DNA from: UBA7803 sp049454295
GTDB taxonomy: Bacteria > Pseudomonadota > Gammaproteobacteria > Pseudomonadales > Azotimanducaceae
Direction: 5' to 3'
Assembly (NCBI GenBank): GCA_049454295.1
Contig: JBMTYG010000002.1
Location: 1 to 64,000, forward strand
DNA: 64,000 nt
Part shown: positions 26,215 through 35,542 of the stretch, in pieces
Numbering within the stretch: the first letter of the stretch is position 1
Layout of the letters: the number at the start of each line of letters is the position of its first letter
Position numbers and translations under genes: made by a program
Notes under the pieces: generated by a model
Told to the model about the DNA's origin: nothing
Database searches by the model: none
Seen by the model: only the letters and a program-made list of their open reading frames with translations

Positions 26215-28623
26215 CTAGAAAATGTCCGTTGGCACCACGGTGTCCGAGACCGTCGGCGTGGTGGCCGTCGGCGGCGGTGCGGGCGCGTGCTCCTCGAGGA
26301 AGTATTCGAATGGCGCATCCCGATCGCCCGGCGGCGCAGGCGCGCCGGTTGTGGTATCGATCCGCAACGTGACGAGACCCGGTGGCTGTTCCAGCGGCAC
26401 TTCCGGTCTGTCGGCCAGCGCTACGCGCATGTAGTCAATCCAGATCGGCAGCGGTGTGGAGGAGCCGTACTCCCTGGCACCAAGCGGCGCATGTGCCGGG
26501 AATCCCACCCAGGCAGAGGCCACTACATCCGGACTGAATCCATTGAACCAGGTGTCCGCCGCTTCATTGGTCGTACCGGTTTTCCCGCCCAGATCTCCGC
26601 GACCGAGCGCGAGTGCGCGACGCCCGGTGCCGCGCTGAACCACGTCACGCAACATCGTTGTCATCACAAACGCAATGCGGGCATCGAGCACCCGCGGCGC
26701 ATGCAGGTCCGCGTCCGGGGCATCTGGGGCACACGCTTTGCACACTGTCCGCGGAGTGGTTCGGTACACCTCGCGCCCCTCCAGATCCCGCACATGGTCG
26801 ACGATCCAAGGCTCCACTCGATAGCCTCCATTCGCGAACACGGCGTACGCGGTAGCCATTTGCATGGGGGTCACCGCAACCGTGCCTCCACCGATGGCAA
26901 GCTGGGTGTTGCGCGGAAAGCCACGCGTATCGAAGCCGAAACGAGCGAGATGCTCGAGCAGCCGGTCAGGCCCGATTTCGAGCATCACGCGCATGGTGAC
27001 CAGGTTAATGGACCGGTACAGCGCCTCACGCAACCGGGTCGGTCCGTTGTAACGCCGATCATCGTTCGATGGCCGATAGTCTGTCGCATCGCCGCTGGTT
27101 CCAAAAACGAGCGGGGCGTCCATAAAGACACTCGCAGGCGACAGACCGTACTCGATCGCCGCCGAGTAGACGAACGGCTTGAACCCAGACCCAGGCTGAC
27201 GGGCCGCTTGGAGCGCATGGTTAAACTGCATGAGCGAGAAATCGCTACCGCCCTCGAGCGCCAGCACCGCCCCAGACTGAGGATCGAGGGAAGCCAGGGC
27301 GCCCTGCACCTCCGGAACCTGCCCCAGATGCCAGCTATTATCCGCCGGCACGTCCCGCACCCGAATCAGATCACCCTGGGACAGGATATCTGCCGGTCGC
27401 GCAGGCACGGGGCCGCGACTGTCGACAGTGAGGTAAGGGCGGGCCCACGTCATCGTCGCCAGGGCAATCTCCACTTCGCGACCATCGTTCAAGAGCACGT
27501 TCGCTGAAGAATCCGTCAGGTCAGTGACCACCCCTGCTTCAAAACCGACGAGTGGCGGCGTACGAGCGAGCGCCCTGACCCAATCGTCTCGGTCACCCGA
27601 AAGCTGAGACTCCGGTCCTCGATAGCCGTGGCGCCGATCATAGGCAATGAGCTGCCCTTGCACCGCCGCCCGGGCCGCAGCCTGAAGCGGGCCGCGGATG
27701 GTAGTGACGACCTCATACCCGGCGGAATAGAGATCAGGCAGCTTACCCTCGAGCTCTTGGCGCACCCATTCCGACGGATAAGGCGAGGCCACGTCCAGCT
27801 TGCGCTGGTGCAGTGTTGCCGTGTTGGGCGCGGCAACCGCCTCAGCGTGCTGCTGCGGTGTGATCGACCCCTGGTCCAGCATGCGATCGAGCACCTGATT
27901 GCGGCGTCTCAGCGCACGCTCAGGATTGTTGACAGGATTTCCAGCAGTCGGCGCCTGCGGGATGCCCGCAAGCATCGCAAGCTGTGCCAGGTTGAGCTGA
28001 TCCAGGGTACGACCGTAGTAGGTCAGCGCAGCCGCCTGGGCGCCGTACGCTCGTTTTCCGAACGGCACGGCATTGACGTACAGCTCAAGGATTTCATCCT
28101 TTGTCAGAGCGCGTTCGATCTGGATAGCGAGGAGAATTTCCTTGAATTTGCGAATGAACACCCGATCCAGGGAAAACGTGCCGAGATTTCTTGGCAGCTG
28201 CATGGTGATCGTCGAGCCGCCACGCGTGATCTCACCCATGTTGAGCACAAGCTCGAGCGCGGAGTTCACGAGCGTGATGAAGTCGACCCCGCTGTGCTCA
28301 TAGAACCGCTTATCCTCCGTGTCGAGCACCGCGCGGATGAAGAGCGGGGGCACCTCGGTGAGCTTTACCGGAACCAGCCTGCGCTCGCCGAATTCGGCCA
28401 TGAGCTGCCCGTCGGCTGTGAACACGCGCAGGGGCGTCTCCAGTCGTACTTGACGATAGGTTTCCGCCCGCGGTATCTGTGGATCAAGATACAGGTACGC
28501 GGCTGCAAGACTGAGCACCAGCCCACAAACCAGTGCCCCAAAAAACCCCATAATTCGCAGCGGGGCTCCGCGCGATGTTGCGCCTCGGGTATTCACGGCT
28601 TGACCGCCGGGTAAGATGCCCAT
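26215..28623 (-). CDS. mrcA: Penicillin-binding protein 1A
   Basis: Bifunctional class A peptidoglycan synthase, 802 aa. There is one membrane anchor (about 26-46), a GT51 glycosyltransferase (about 70-240; EDKRFYEHSGVD, GGSTITMQLPRNL, QIERALTKDEILELYVN), an OB-like insert (about 330-440) and a transpeptidase domain with SxxK (SGFK), SxN (SIN) and KTGT motifs. The ATG at 28623 is used; GTG 28596 or ATG 28551 just before the anchor are possible. Divergent from pilM, as in pseudomonads. Confidence 0.95.
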   Translation of the reverse strand: MGILPGGQAVNTRGATSRGAPLRIMGFFGALVCGLVLSLAAAYLYLDPQIPRAETYRQVRLETPLRVFTADGQLMAEFGERRLVPVKLTEVPPLFIRAVLDTEDKRFYEHSGVDFITLVNSALELVLNMGEITRGGSTITMQLPRNLGTFSLDRVFIRKFKEILLAIQIERALTKDEILELYVNAVPFGKRAYGAQAAALTYYGRTLDQLNLAQLAMLAGIPQAPTAGNPVNNPERALRRRNQVLDRMLDQGSITPQQHAEAVAAPNTATLHQRKLDVASPYPSEWVRQELEGKLPDLYSAGYEVVTTIRGPLQAAARAAVQGQLIAYDRRHGYRGPESQLSGDRDDWVRALARTPPLVGFEAGVVTDLTDSSANVLLNDGREVEIALATMTWARPYLTVDSRGPVPARPADILSQGDLIRVRDVPADNSWHLGQVPEVQGALASLDPQSGAVLALEGGSDFSLMQFNHALQAARQPGSGFKPFVYSAAIEYGLSPASVFMDAPLVFGTSGDATDYRPSNDDRRYNGPTRLREALYRSINLVTMRVMLEIGPDRLLEHLARFGFDTRGFPRNTQLAIGGGTVAVTPMQMATAYAVFANGGYRVEPWIVDHVRDLEGREVYRTTPRTVCKACAPDAPDADLHAPRVLDARIAFVMTTMLRDVVQRGTGRRALALGRGDLGGKTGTTNEAADTWFNGFSPDVVASAWVGFPAHAPLGAREYGSSTPLPIWIDYMRVALADRPEVPLEQPPGLVTLRIDTTTGAPAPPGDRDAPFEYFLEEHAPAPPPTATTPTVSDTVVPTDIF

Positions 28624-28712
28624 CGTTCCAAGGCACCCGAGTAGTGTCTAATTCCGACGTGGGTGCCGCGCGTCGCAGCCAACCGTACCAGCATACAAGG
28701 GAAGCTCTATCT

Positions 28713-29783
28713 GTGTTCGGCCTGTTGAGAAGGAAACCCGAGGCTCTGCTGGGGATCGACATCAGCTCCGCGTCAGTGAAACTCCTGGCGCTGCATCGGG
28801 ATGGCGGAACGTTCAGGGTGGAGGCTTACGGCATCGAGCCACTGCCGCAGCACGCAATGGTGGACCGGAATATTAGCGATGTCACCGCGGTTGGTGAAGC
28901 GATCCGGCGTCTGGTCACCCGCGCACGTCCAACCTCCCGCCAGGCGGCCGTCGCGGTCGCCGGCTCATCGGTCATCACACGCTCCATTGAACTCGAGGCA
29001 GGGCTGTCAGACGAGCAAATGGAAGCGCAAATCGCAGCCGAAGCCGATCAGTACATCCCCTACCCACTCGAAGAGGTCGCGCTCGATTTTCAGGTACGCG
29101 GCCCACTCGAACGTAATCCCGCCTGGTGCGAAGTGCTGCTTGCAGCCTGTCGCCGCGACAGCGTGGACACCCGCCAAGCCGCACTCGAGCTCGCCGAGCT
29201 GACCGCTGCGGTGGTCGATATCGAGCCACAGGTGGTCGAACGCATGGTTGGCTACCTGCGCCCTTCCCTTGGCGCGCTGCCCGAGCAAGCGATCATCGCT
29301 GTGGTGGATATTGGTGCGGTCGTCACCACACTCACGGTGCTGGTCGGAGATCGCCCGGTCCACACGCGTGAGCAGCTGTTCGGCGGAAGGCTGCTCACGG
29401 AGGACATTCAACGCCGCTATGGCATGACATCCGAGGCAGCAGAGCTCGCGAAGCTCTCGCCGGAAGCGCTGCCGCAAGACTACGCGACCGATGTGCTCAA
29501 TCCATTTATCGAGCTTGCCGTGCATCAGGTCATGCGTGCCCTGCAGTTTTTCTACTCATCGACACGATACGATCATGTCGATCTCATTCTGCTTGCCGGG
29601 GGTAGCGCCTCCCTGACCGGTTTTGCCGACCGCGTGCAGGACGCGCTTGGCACACGCACCGCCGTGATCAACCCGTTCACTGGCATGACCGTAGCACCCC
29701 ATCTCGATGCCGCTGCGCTCGCGCGGGCTGCGCCGACGCTGCTGCTCGCCTGCGGATTGTCCCTGCGGAGCATGCGCGCATGA
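28713..29783 (+). CDS. pilM: Type IV pilus inner-membrane platform ATPase-like protein PilM
   Basis: Cytoplasmic actin-like protein that binds the N-terminus of PilN. 356 aa from GTG 28713 (AAGGGAAG about 10 bp upstream). It shows FGLLRRKPEALLGIDISSASVKL, phosphate motifs VVDIGAVVTTLTVL and LLAGGSASL, and the usual FtsA/actin fold length. The reading frame is open further upstream to 28575 but would overlap mrcA. Confidence 0.95.
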   Translation: MFGLLRRKPEALLGIDISSASVKLLALHRDGGTFRVEAYGIEPLPQHAMVDRNISDVTAVGEAIRRLVTRARPTSRQAAVAVAGSSVITRSIELEAGLSDEQMEAQIAAEADQYIPYPLEEVALDFQVRGPLERNPAWCEVLLAACRRDSVDTRQAALELAELTAAVVDIEPQVVERMVGYLRPSLGALPEQAIIAVVDIGAVVTTLTVLVGDRPVHTREQLFGGRLLTEDIQRRYGMTSEAAELAKLSPEALPQDYATDVLNPFIELAVHQVMRALQFFYSSTRYDHVDLILLAGGSASLTGFADRVQDALGTRTAVINPFTGMTVAPHLDAAALARAAPTLLLACGLSLRSMRA

Positions 29784-29796
29784 GGAACATGGGGCG

Positions 29797-30432
29797 ATGA
29801 ACGGCATCAATCTGCTGCCCTGGCGCGAGTGGGAGCGGGATCGACTGCGGCGCGAGTTCTTCACGCAGCTTGCGGCTACCGTACTCGGCGCCATCGCGGT
29901 GGTGCTCATTGCAGGGCTTGTGCTCGACTACCGGGTTGACGCGCAGAACGCGCGCAACCGCTTCCTGCGCGAGGAAATCAGCGCGCTTGACCGACAGATC
30001 ATCGAGATCGCGAATCTGCGCAAAACCCGCGGTGAACTCCTCGCGCGGATTCAGGTCATTCTTGAGCTGCAGGCCAATCGACCGACGGTGGTGCGCGTGT
30101 TCGATGAACTTGTGCGCACGCTGCCTTCCGGACTTCACTTCAATACGCTGAGCATGACCGGAACAACGCTGGCCCTGACAGCCGAGGCTGAGGCCAACAA
30201 CCGCATCGCAACGCTCATGCGCAATCTGGATGGATCGAATCTGTTTACAGAGCCCACCCTGAAATCGATCCAGGAGGATCCCGAGAACGCCCATTACGGC
30301 AGCGCGGCGAGTGCATTCAATCTCACGTTCGTGCAGACCCCACCCCATCCCGTATCGGGCACGGATGAACTGACGCGCCCGCAGGCGGCAGGTGCCGCAA
30401 CGCCGCGTCAGCGCAACGAGCAGGGGGACTGA
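29797..30432 (+). CDS. pilN: Type IV pilus assembly protein PilN
   Basis: Inner-membrane alignment protein, 211 aa from ATG 29797. It begins with the conserved INLLPWRE that docks into PilM, followed by a membrane helix (about 23-45), a short coiled coil and a periplasmic ferredoxin-like domain. It lies 13 bp after pilM and 5 bp before pilO. The Pro-rich tail (about 185-211) is longer than core family members. Confidence 0.94.
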   Translation: MNGINLLPWREWERDRLRREFFTQLAATVLGAIAVVLIAGLVLDYRVDAQNARNRFLREEISALDRQIIEIANLRKTRGELLARIQVILELQANRPTVVRVFDELVRTLPSGLHFNTLSMTGTTLALTAEAEANNRIATLMRNLDGSNLFTEPTLKSIQEDPENAHYGSAASAFNLTFVQTPPHPVSGTDELTRPQAAGAATPRQRNEQGD

Positions 30433-30437
30433 TTCCA

Positions 30438-31070
30438 ATGTCCCGACTCGCATCGCTGCGCGCAAGCTTGAATCAGCTCGGGGAAATCGACCTGGCAGAG
30501 CTCGATTTCAGTCGTATCGGCAGCTGGCCCGCAGCCATTCGCTGGCTGCTGATGACATTCGCCTTCCTGGCTGTCATGGGAGCAGGCTACTACCTGCTGC
30601 TCACCGACAAGATTGCGCGCCTGGACCACGCGGTACGCGAAGAGCAAAACCTCCGCGACGAGTTTGGCGACAAAAGTGAGCAGGTCGCCAACCTCGAGAT
30701 CTACCGCCAGCAAAAAGTCGAAATGGAGGCCACGTTCGGCAATCTGTTACGCCAGCTGCCAAGCGATACTGAGGTACCCGCGCTGCTCGAGGACATTACC
30801 CGTGCCGCTCTCGACAACGGGCTCACGATCGAGAGCATCACGCTTCAGCCCGAACGCCCAAGCCAGTTCTACGTCGAGCTGCCCATCGACATTACCGTCG
30901 AGGGTAACTATCACCGGCTGGGTCAATTCGTCAGCGCCGTCGCCGATCTGTCGCGCATCGTCACTCTGCACGACTTCAGCATCGGACCTGAGGCGCGAAA
31001 AGGTCCGACCCCCGCCGACGCGCTGCGCATGACGGTGCAGGCGCGTACCTATCGATACCTGGAAGAATGA
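30438..31070 (+). CDS. pilO: Type IV pilus assembly protein PilO
   Basis: Partner of PilN in the periplasmic alignment complex, 210 aa. A cytoplasmic N-terminus (about 1-33), one membrane helix (about 35-55), a coiled coil (about 58-105; LDHAVREEQNLRDEFGDKSEQ) and a C-terminal ferredoxin-like domain. Stop overlaps the pilP start by 4 bp. Confidence 0.94.
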   Translation: MSRLASLRASLNQLGEIDLAELDFSRIGSWPAAIRWLLMTFAFLAVMGAGYYLLLTDKIARLDHAVREEQNLRDEFGDKSEQVANLEIYRQQKVEMEATFGNLLRQLPSDTEVPALLEDITRAALDNGLTIESITLQPERPSQFYVELPIDITVEGNYHRLGQFVSAVADLSRIVTLHDFSIGPEARKGPTPADALRMTVQARTYRYLEE

Positions 31071-31624
31071 TGCGCCGCGGTCGAGCGTTGGGAGGCATTC
31101 ACACGGTCGGTGCCATCGTCGTCTCAGTCACCCTGGCGGGCTGCGGCGGCGGCGATGATTTTGCCGACCTTCGCGCGTTCATGGCCGAGGTCAGAGCGAG
31201 ACCCGCACCGCCGGTCGAAGCCCTGCCAACGATCGTTCAGCCCCCACCCTTCGCCTACCAGGCCGGGGACATGCGCAGCCCGTTCGATCCGCCGGTCGTA
31301 CTGAAACGCGTGGAGCGCCCCGCAGGCGGCGTTCGCGTGCAACCAGACCAGACGCGTGCGCGCGAGTATCTGGAACAGTTTCCAGTGACCGCGCTGGCAA
31401 TGGTGGGCAGCATGGCACAGGACAAACAGATGCAGGCGCTGGTGCGCGATGGCAACGGCGCCGTGCATCGAGTGGGTCATGGCAACTACCTGGGAACCGA
31501 TCACGGCCGGGTGCACCGCATCAGCGATCAGGCGATCGAGCTCATCGAGATCGTTCCTGACGGCGCAGGCGGCTGGGTAGAGCGGGCGCGCACCATCGCG
31601 CTGGCGGGAGTGAAACAAGGATGA
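31067..31624 (+). CDS. pilP: Type IV pilus assembly lipoprotein PilP
   Basis: Periplasmic lipoprotein linking the PilNO platform to the PilQ secretin. 185 aa. Lipobox LAGC near residue 26, disordered linker, then a small beta domain (about 95-180; LAMVGSMAQDKQMQALVRDGNGAVHRVGHGNYLG). Starts ATGATG overlapping the pilO stop; its own stop overlaps pilQ (ATGA). Confidence 0.94.
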   Translation: MMRRGRALGGIHTVGAIVVSVTLAGCGGGDDFADLRAFMAEVRARPAPPVEALPTIVQPPPFAYQAGDMRSPFDPPVVLKRVERPAGGVRVQPDQTRAREYLEQFPVTALAMVGSMAQDKQMQALVRDGNGAVHRVGHGNYLGTDHGRVHRISDQAIELIEIVPDGAGGWVERARTIALAGVKQG

Positions 31625-33783
31625 CCAGGATGCGTTTTCGCTTGACCCCAACCCGGGCTCAGCTTTTGGGGCTGCTTTTGCTCGGCACGCCGTTGGTCGC
31701 GCTTGCAGCAACGCTTAAGGATCTGAGCGTCCAGGGGCTCGCGGGCGATCAGGTCGAAATCCACCTCGCGTTCGATTCCCCACCACCCGATGTCAGTGGC
31801 TACACCATTGATGAACCCGCTCGCATCGTCATCGATTTGCCGGGCGTCGAGAGTGTGCTTGCAAACAAACACCACGAACTCGGGTCCGGCAACGCACGAC
31901 GCATCTCCGTGCTGCCTGCCCCCGATAGAACGCGTCTCATCATCAACCTGGATCGTCTGGTCCCCTATGCGACTCAGGTCGAAGGCAACGCTCTCGTTCT
32001 GCGGGTCGGCGCCGAGGGAGTCGCCCGGATTGAGGGCTCACGCCCCGGGGGCACGCGCGCAGAGGGTCCGAGCGACGCGATTTTCGTCAAGCCCGCCTCG
32101 GCGAGCGTCAACGGCGTAACCGACATCGATTTTCGGCGCGGCGAATTGGGTGAAGCTCAGGTCATCGTGAACCTCGCAAACGGCAGTGTTCCCGTGGACA
32201 TCAACCGCCGCGGCGAGAGAATTCGCGTCGAAATCCGCGCTACGCAGCTTCCCGCAGCCCTTGCCCGACGCCTCGATGTCGGCGATTTCGCCACGCCCGT
32301 GCGGACCATCGATGCGCTTGCCGCGGGGGAGGACACCGTCCTTGAGATCACCGCGGGGGGCGAGTTCGATTATTTCGCCTGGCAGACCGACAACACCCTG
32401 ACGATCCAGGTGAGCGCACCCACAGCACAGAGCAACGCTGCGGGGGAGAGCGCGTTCCCGTACCAGGGCAAACGGCTGTCCCTCAACTTTCAGGACATCG
32501 AGGTGCGCTCGGTGCTGCAGCTCATCGCTGATTTCACCGACCTCAATCTGGTGGCAAGCGACACGGTTACCGGGCGCATCACCCTGCGCTTGAAGAACGT
32601 GCCATGGGACCAGGCGCTCGATCTGATTCTGAAGACAAAGGGTCTGGACCAGCGTCAGGTCGGAAACGTGCTGCTTGTTGCGCCGGCCGCCGAAATCGCG
32701 GCGCGGGAGAAGCAGGAGCTGGAGAACCAGCGCCAGTTCGCAGCCCTCGCCCCCCTGCGCACAGAGTTCATCCAGATCCGCTACGCGAGTGCCAACGAAC
32801 TGCTGCGTCTGTTCACACAACAGTCGGGCTCCGCCGCACAGCCCCCCGGCGCCGCGCAGCGTGCGCGGTCTGAGCCTGCCCTCGGCGGCGGCGTCGGGAG
32901 CATTCTCTCGCCGCGCGGCAGCGTGATCGTCGACGAACGCACCAACGCCATCATCATCTCGGACACGAGCGACCGCATCGAAGCCTTTCGCCGCATCATC
33001 GCCCAACTTGACATCGCGGTCAGGCAAGTCCTGATCGAAGCTCGCATCGTGACCGCAAGTTCAAACTCCTCAGAGCAGCTCGGCATTCGCTGGGGTGGCG
33101 GCTCCACATGGGACAGCGGCAAATACCAGGCTAGCGGCTCATCCGACTCTGTGAATGAGATTCGCGGGGGTACGGTCGGCGGCACATCCCCGGGCAACCT
33201 CGTCGTTGACCTCGGTGTCGCGGCGCCTGGCGCGAGCGGATTGGCCATCGGCGTCACCGGGGAAAGCTATTTGCTCGATCTCGAACTGTCAGCCTTGGCA
33301 ACCGAAGGCAGCGCAGAGGTGGTCGCACGACCCAAGGTCATCACCGCGGACAAATCCCCCGCCACCATTCGCTCCGGGGTAGAAGTGCCGTACCAAGAGG
33401 CTGCGTCCAGCGGCGCCACGTCCACCTCGTTCAAGGACGCCGTGCTTTCACTCCAAGTGACTCCGCAAATCACGCCGGACGATCGCATCATCATGGATCT
33501 CAACGTCACCCAGGACACGATCGGTCAGACGTATAACGGCATCCCGTCAATCAACACGAACGCCATCGAAACGCAGGTGCTTGTCGACAACGCCCAGACC
33601 GTGGTGCTCGGCGGTATCTTTATCGTCGATCGCAACCAGTCCGTGTCTAAGACACCGCTCCTCGGCGACATTCCCTACATCGGTCGCGCATTTCGCCGGA
33701 CCGCAGAGCGGGATGACAAACAGGAACTGCTCATCTTCATCACGCCCAAAATCGTGCAAGATGTCGCGCCACGCCGACCCTGA
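31621..33783 (+). CDS. pilQ: Type IV pilus secretin PilQ
   Basis: Outer-membrane secretin through which the pilus exits. 720 aa. Signal peptide (about 1-29), two AMIN domains (about 30-125 and 155-260) for peptidoglycan binding, a secretin/TonB N-terminal domain (about 290-340), an N1 domain (about 375-460) with a Gly/Ala-rich insertion, and the secretin barrel (about 475-715) including VPYQEAASSGATST and VLGGIFIVDRNQSVSKTPLLGDIP-type residues. Last of pilMNOPQ. Confidence 0.96.
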   Translation: MTRMRFRLTPTRAQLLGLLLLGTPLVALAATLKDLSVQGLAGDQVEIHLAFDSPPPDVSGYTIDEPARIVIDLPGVESVLANKHHELGSGNARRISVLPAPDRTRLIINLDRLVPYATQVEGNALVLRVGAEGVARIEGSRPGGTRAEGPSDAIFVKPASASVNGVTDIDFRRGELGEAQVIVNLANGSVPVDINRRGERIRVEIRATQLPAALARRLDVGDFATPVRTIDALAAGEDTVLEITAGGEFDYFAWQTDNTLTIQVSAPTAQSNAAGESAFPYQGKRLSLNFQDIEVRSVLQLIADFTDLNLVASDTVTGRITLRLKNVPWDQALDLILKTKGLDQRQVGNVLLVAPAAEIAAREKQELENQRQFAALAPLRTEFIQIRYASANELLRLFTQQSGSAAQPPGAAQRARSEPALGGGVGSILSPRGSVIVDERTNAIIISDTSDRIEAFRRIIAQLDIAVRQVLIEARIVTASSNSSEQLGIRWGGGSTWDSGKYQASGSSDSVNEIRGGTVGGTSPGNLVVDLGVAAPGASGLAIGVTGESYLLDLELSALATEGSAEVVARPKVITADKSPATIRSGVEVPYQEAASSGATSTSFKDAVLSLQVTPQITPDDRIIMDLNVTQDTIGQTYNGIPSINTNAIETQVLVDNAQTVVLGGIFIVDRNQSVSKTPLLGDIPYIGRAFRRTAERDDKQELLIFITPKIVQDVAPRRP

Positions 33784-33847
33784 CCGCGCTGCGCAGATGC
33801 CATAGATTTGCTTTACACTGGGCTGCGAATGCTGGTCGCCACCCCTC

Positions 33848-34414
33848 ATGTCGAAGCCCAACATCATTCTCATCGGACTTATGGCGGTGGGCAAAAGCAC
33901 CGTGGGGCGCATGCTCGCGAACTTGCTCGACTACCAGTTCTACGATGCGGACCAGGTGATTGAAGCGCGCGCTGGAGCACCGATTCCTTGGATTTTTGAC
34001 CGTGAGGGAGAAGCTGGCTTTCGAGACCGAGAGCAGCAGGTGCTTGATGATCTCACGCGCGAATCGGGCATCGTCCTCGCAACCGGAGGTGGCGCCGTGC
34101 TGAGGCCGGCCAACCGAGAATTGCTGAGGGAGCGCGGCGTCGTCGTCTTGCTCGAAAGCTCGATCGACCGCCTCGTCGAAAGAACGCGGCGCGACACCAA
34201 GCGGCCGCTCTTGCGGCAAGGTGATCCCCGTGAAGTGCTGACGCGGTTGGCCAAAGAACGCGGACCGCTCTATGCCGAAATCGCGCACTTCCGCTTCATG
34301 ACCGATCGACGCGGACCGAAGTCCCTGGCGCGGGACATTGTGACTCGGTTACGGGAAGCCGGCATCGTGGCGTCGCCCTGCCCCTCCGAGCCAGCGGAAA
34401 CCGATCAGCCCTGA
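33848..34414 (+). CDS. aroK: Shikimate kinase
   Basis: Phosphorylates shikimate in chorismate synthesis. 188 aa. P-loop GLMAVGKSTVGR (about 10-21), the shikimate-binding DADQVIEARAG, the GFRDREQQVL segment and ATGGGAVLR, and a lid region TRRDTKRPLL. Follows pilQ by 64 bp and precedes aroB, the standard pilQ-aroK-aroB order. Confidence 0.95.
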   Translation: MSKPNIILIGLMAVGKSTVGRMLANLLDYQFYDADQVIEARAGAPIPWIFDREGEAGFRDREQQVLDDLTRESGIVLATGGGAVLRPANRELLRERGVVVLLESSIDRLVERTRRDTKRPLLRQGDPREVLTRLAKERGPLYAEIAHFRFMTDRRGPKSLARDIVTRLREAGIVASPCPSEPAETDQP

Positions 34415-34453
34415 TGTCATGACCCCCGTTGGCGGCCTTTGAGGAAAGCGAGC

Positions 34454-35542
34454 ATGGAAACGGTCAACGTCGAGCTTGGTGCACGAAGCTATCCGATCCA
34501 CATCGGCACCGGGCTCATTGGTCGCACCGATCTCTTCGCTCCGCATCTGCCGGGCAACAAGGTGGCTATCGTGACCAACACGACGGTCGGTCCCTTATAT
34601 GCGGATCGACTTCTCGCCGCGCTGCCCGCGCACTGCGCGAGCGACGTGATCGAGCTGCCGGACGGAGAGACTTTCAAAACCCTCGCAGAGTGGCAGCAGA
34701 TCCTCGAGGTCCTGCTGCGGCGCCGCTACAACCGCTCATCGACGCTGATTGCGCTTGGCGGGGGCGTGATCGGCGATCTCACCGGGTTTGCCGCGGCGTG
34801 CTTTCAGCGCGGGATCGAATTCATTCAGGTGCCCACCACTTTACTCGCCCAGGTCGACTCATCGGTCGGCGGCAAGACGGGGGTCAATCACGCCTTGGGC
34901 AAGAACATGATCGGGGCGTTCCACCAACCGCGCGCCGTGATCGCAGACATTGACCTGTTCGCTACACTGCCAACGCGAGAATTTTCCGCCGGGCTTGCGG
35001 AGGTCGCCAAGTATGGCGTGATTCGCGATGCCGCCTTCTTCGCCTGGCTCGAAGACAACGCGGCGGCGCTGTGCGAGCGAGACGAACACGCGCTACAACA
35101 TGCAATCCGGCGCTCGTGCGAGATCAAGGCCGAGGTCGTCGCTGCCGACGAGCGCGAGTCCGATCTGCGCGCGATCCTGAATTATGGTCACACGTTTGGG
35201 CACGCACTGGAGACGCTCACCGGCTACGAGACATTACTGCACGGCGAGGCAGTCGCGATCGGCATGATCCAGGCGGCCGACCTGTCAGCACGGATAGGAC
35301 TTATGGATACCGAATCAGCCCAGCGCATCAAAGCGCTCGTCGCCGCGCTGGGGCTGCCGGTTGCGCCTCCAGCACTGTCGCCAGACGAGATGATCGACGC
35401 CATGGGTGCTGATAAGAAGGCTGTAAACGGGCGGCTGCGCCTGGTGCTTGCGACACGCATCGGGCAAGTCATGACAACCGAGGAGATCGATGGTCAGGCG
35501 TTATTCGACACGCTCAAGGCCGGCGAACGGCTCTGCCGCTGA
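34454..35542 (+). CDS. aroB: 3-dehydroquinate synthase
   Basis: Zn- and NAD-dependent cyclase forming dehydroquinate from DAHP. 362 aa from ATG 34454, which has GAGGAA about 8 bp upstream. Seen are ALGGGVIGDLTGFAAACFQRG, VPTTLLAQVDSSVGGKTGVNH and the zinc-ligand regions (NYGHTFGHALE and LLHGEAVAIGM). Its 3' end overlaps the start of the downstream damX-like gene. Confidence 0.96.
   Translation: METVNVELGARSYPIHIGTGLIGRTDLFAPHLPGNKVAIVTNTTVGPLYADRLLAALPAHCASDVIELPDGETFKTLAEWQQILEVLLRRRYNRSSTLIALGGGVIGDLTGFAAACFQRGIEFIQVPTTLLAQVDSSVGGKTGVNHALGKNMIGAFHQPRAVIADIDLFATLPTREFSAGLAEVAKYGVIRDAAFFAWLEDNAAALCERDEHALQHAIRRSCEIKAEVVAADERESDLRAILNYGHTFGHALETLTGYETLLHGEAVAIGMIQAADLSARIGLMDTESAQRIKALVAALGLPVAPPALSPDEMIDAMGADKKAVNGRLRLVLATRIGQVMTTEEIDGQALFDTLKAGERLCR

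Noticed and set aside
26287..27507. 406-aa open frame opposite mrcA
   Set aside because: Antisense to the conserved transpeptidase domain of PBP1A.
32038..33027. 329-aa open frame opposite pilQ
   Set aside because: Antisense to the PilQ secretin; no coding evidence.
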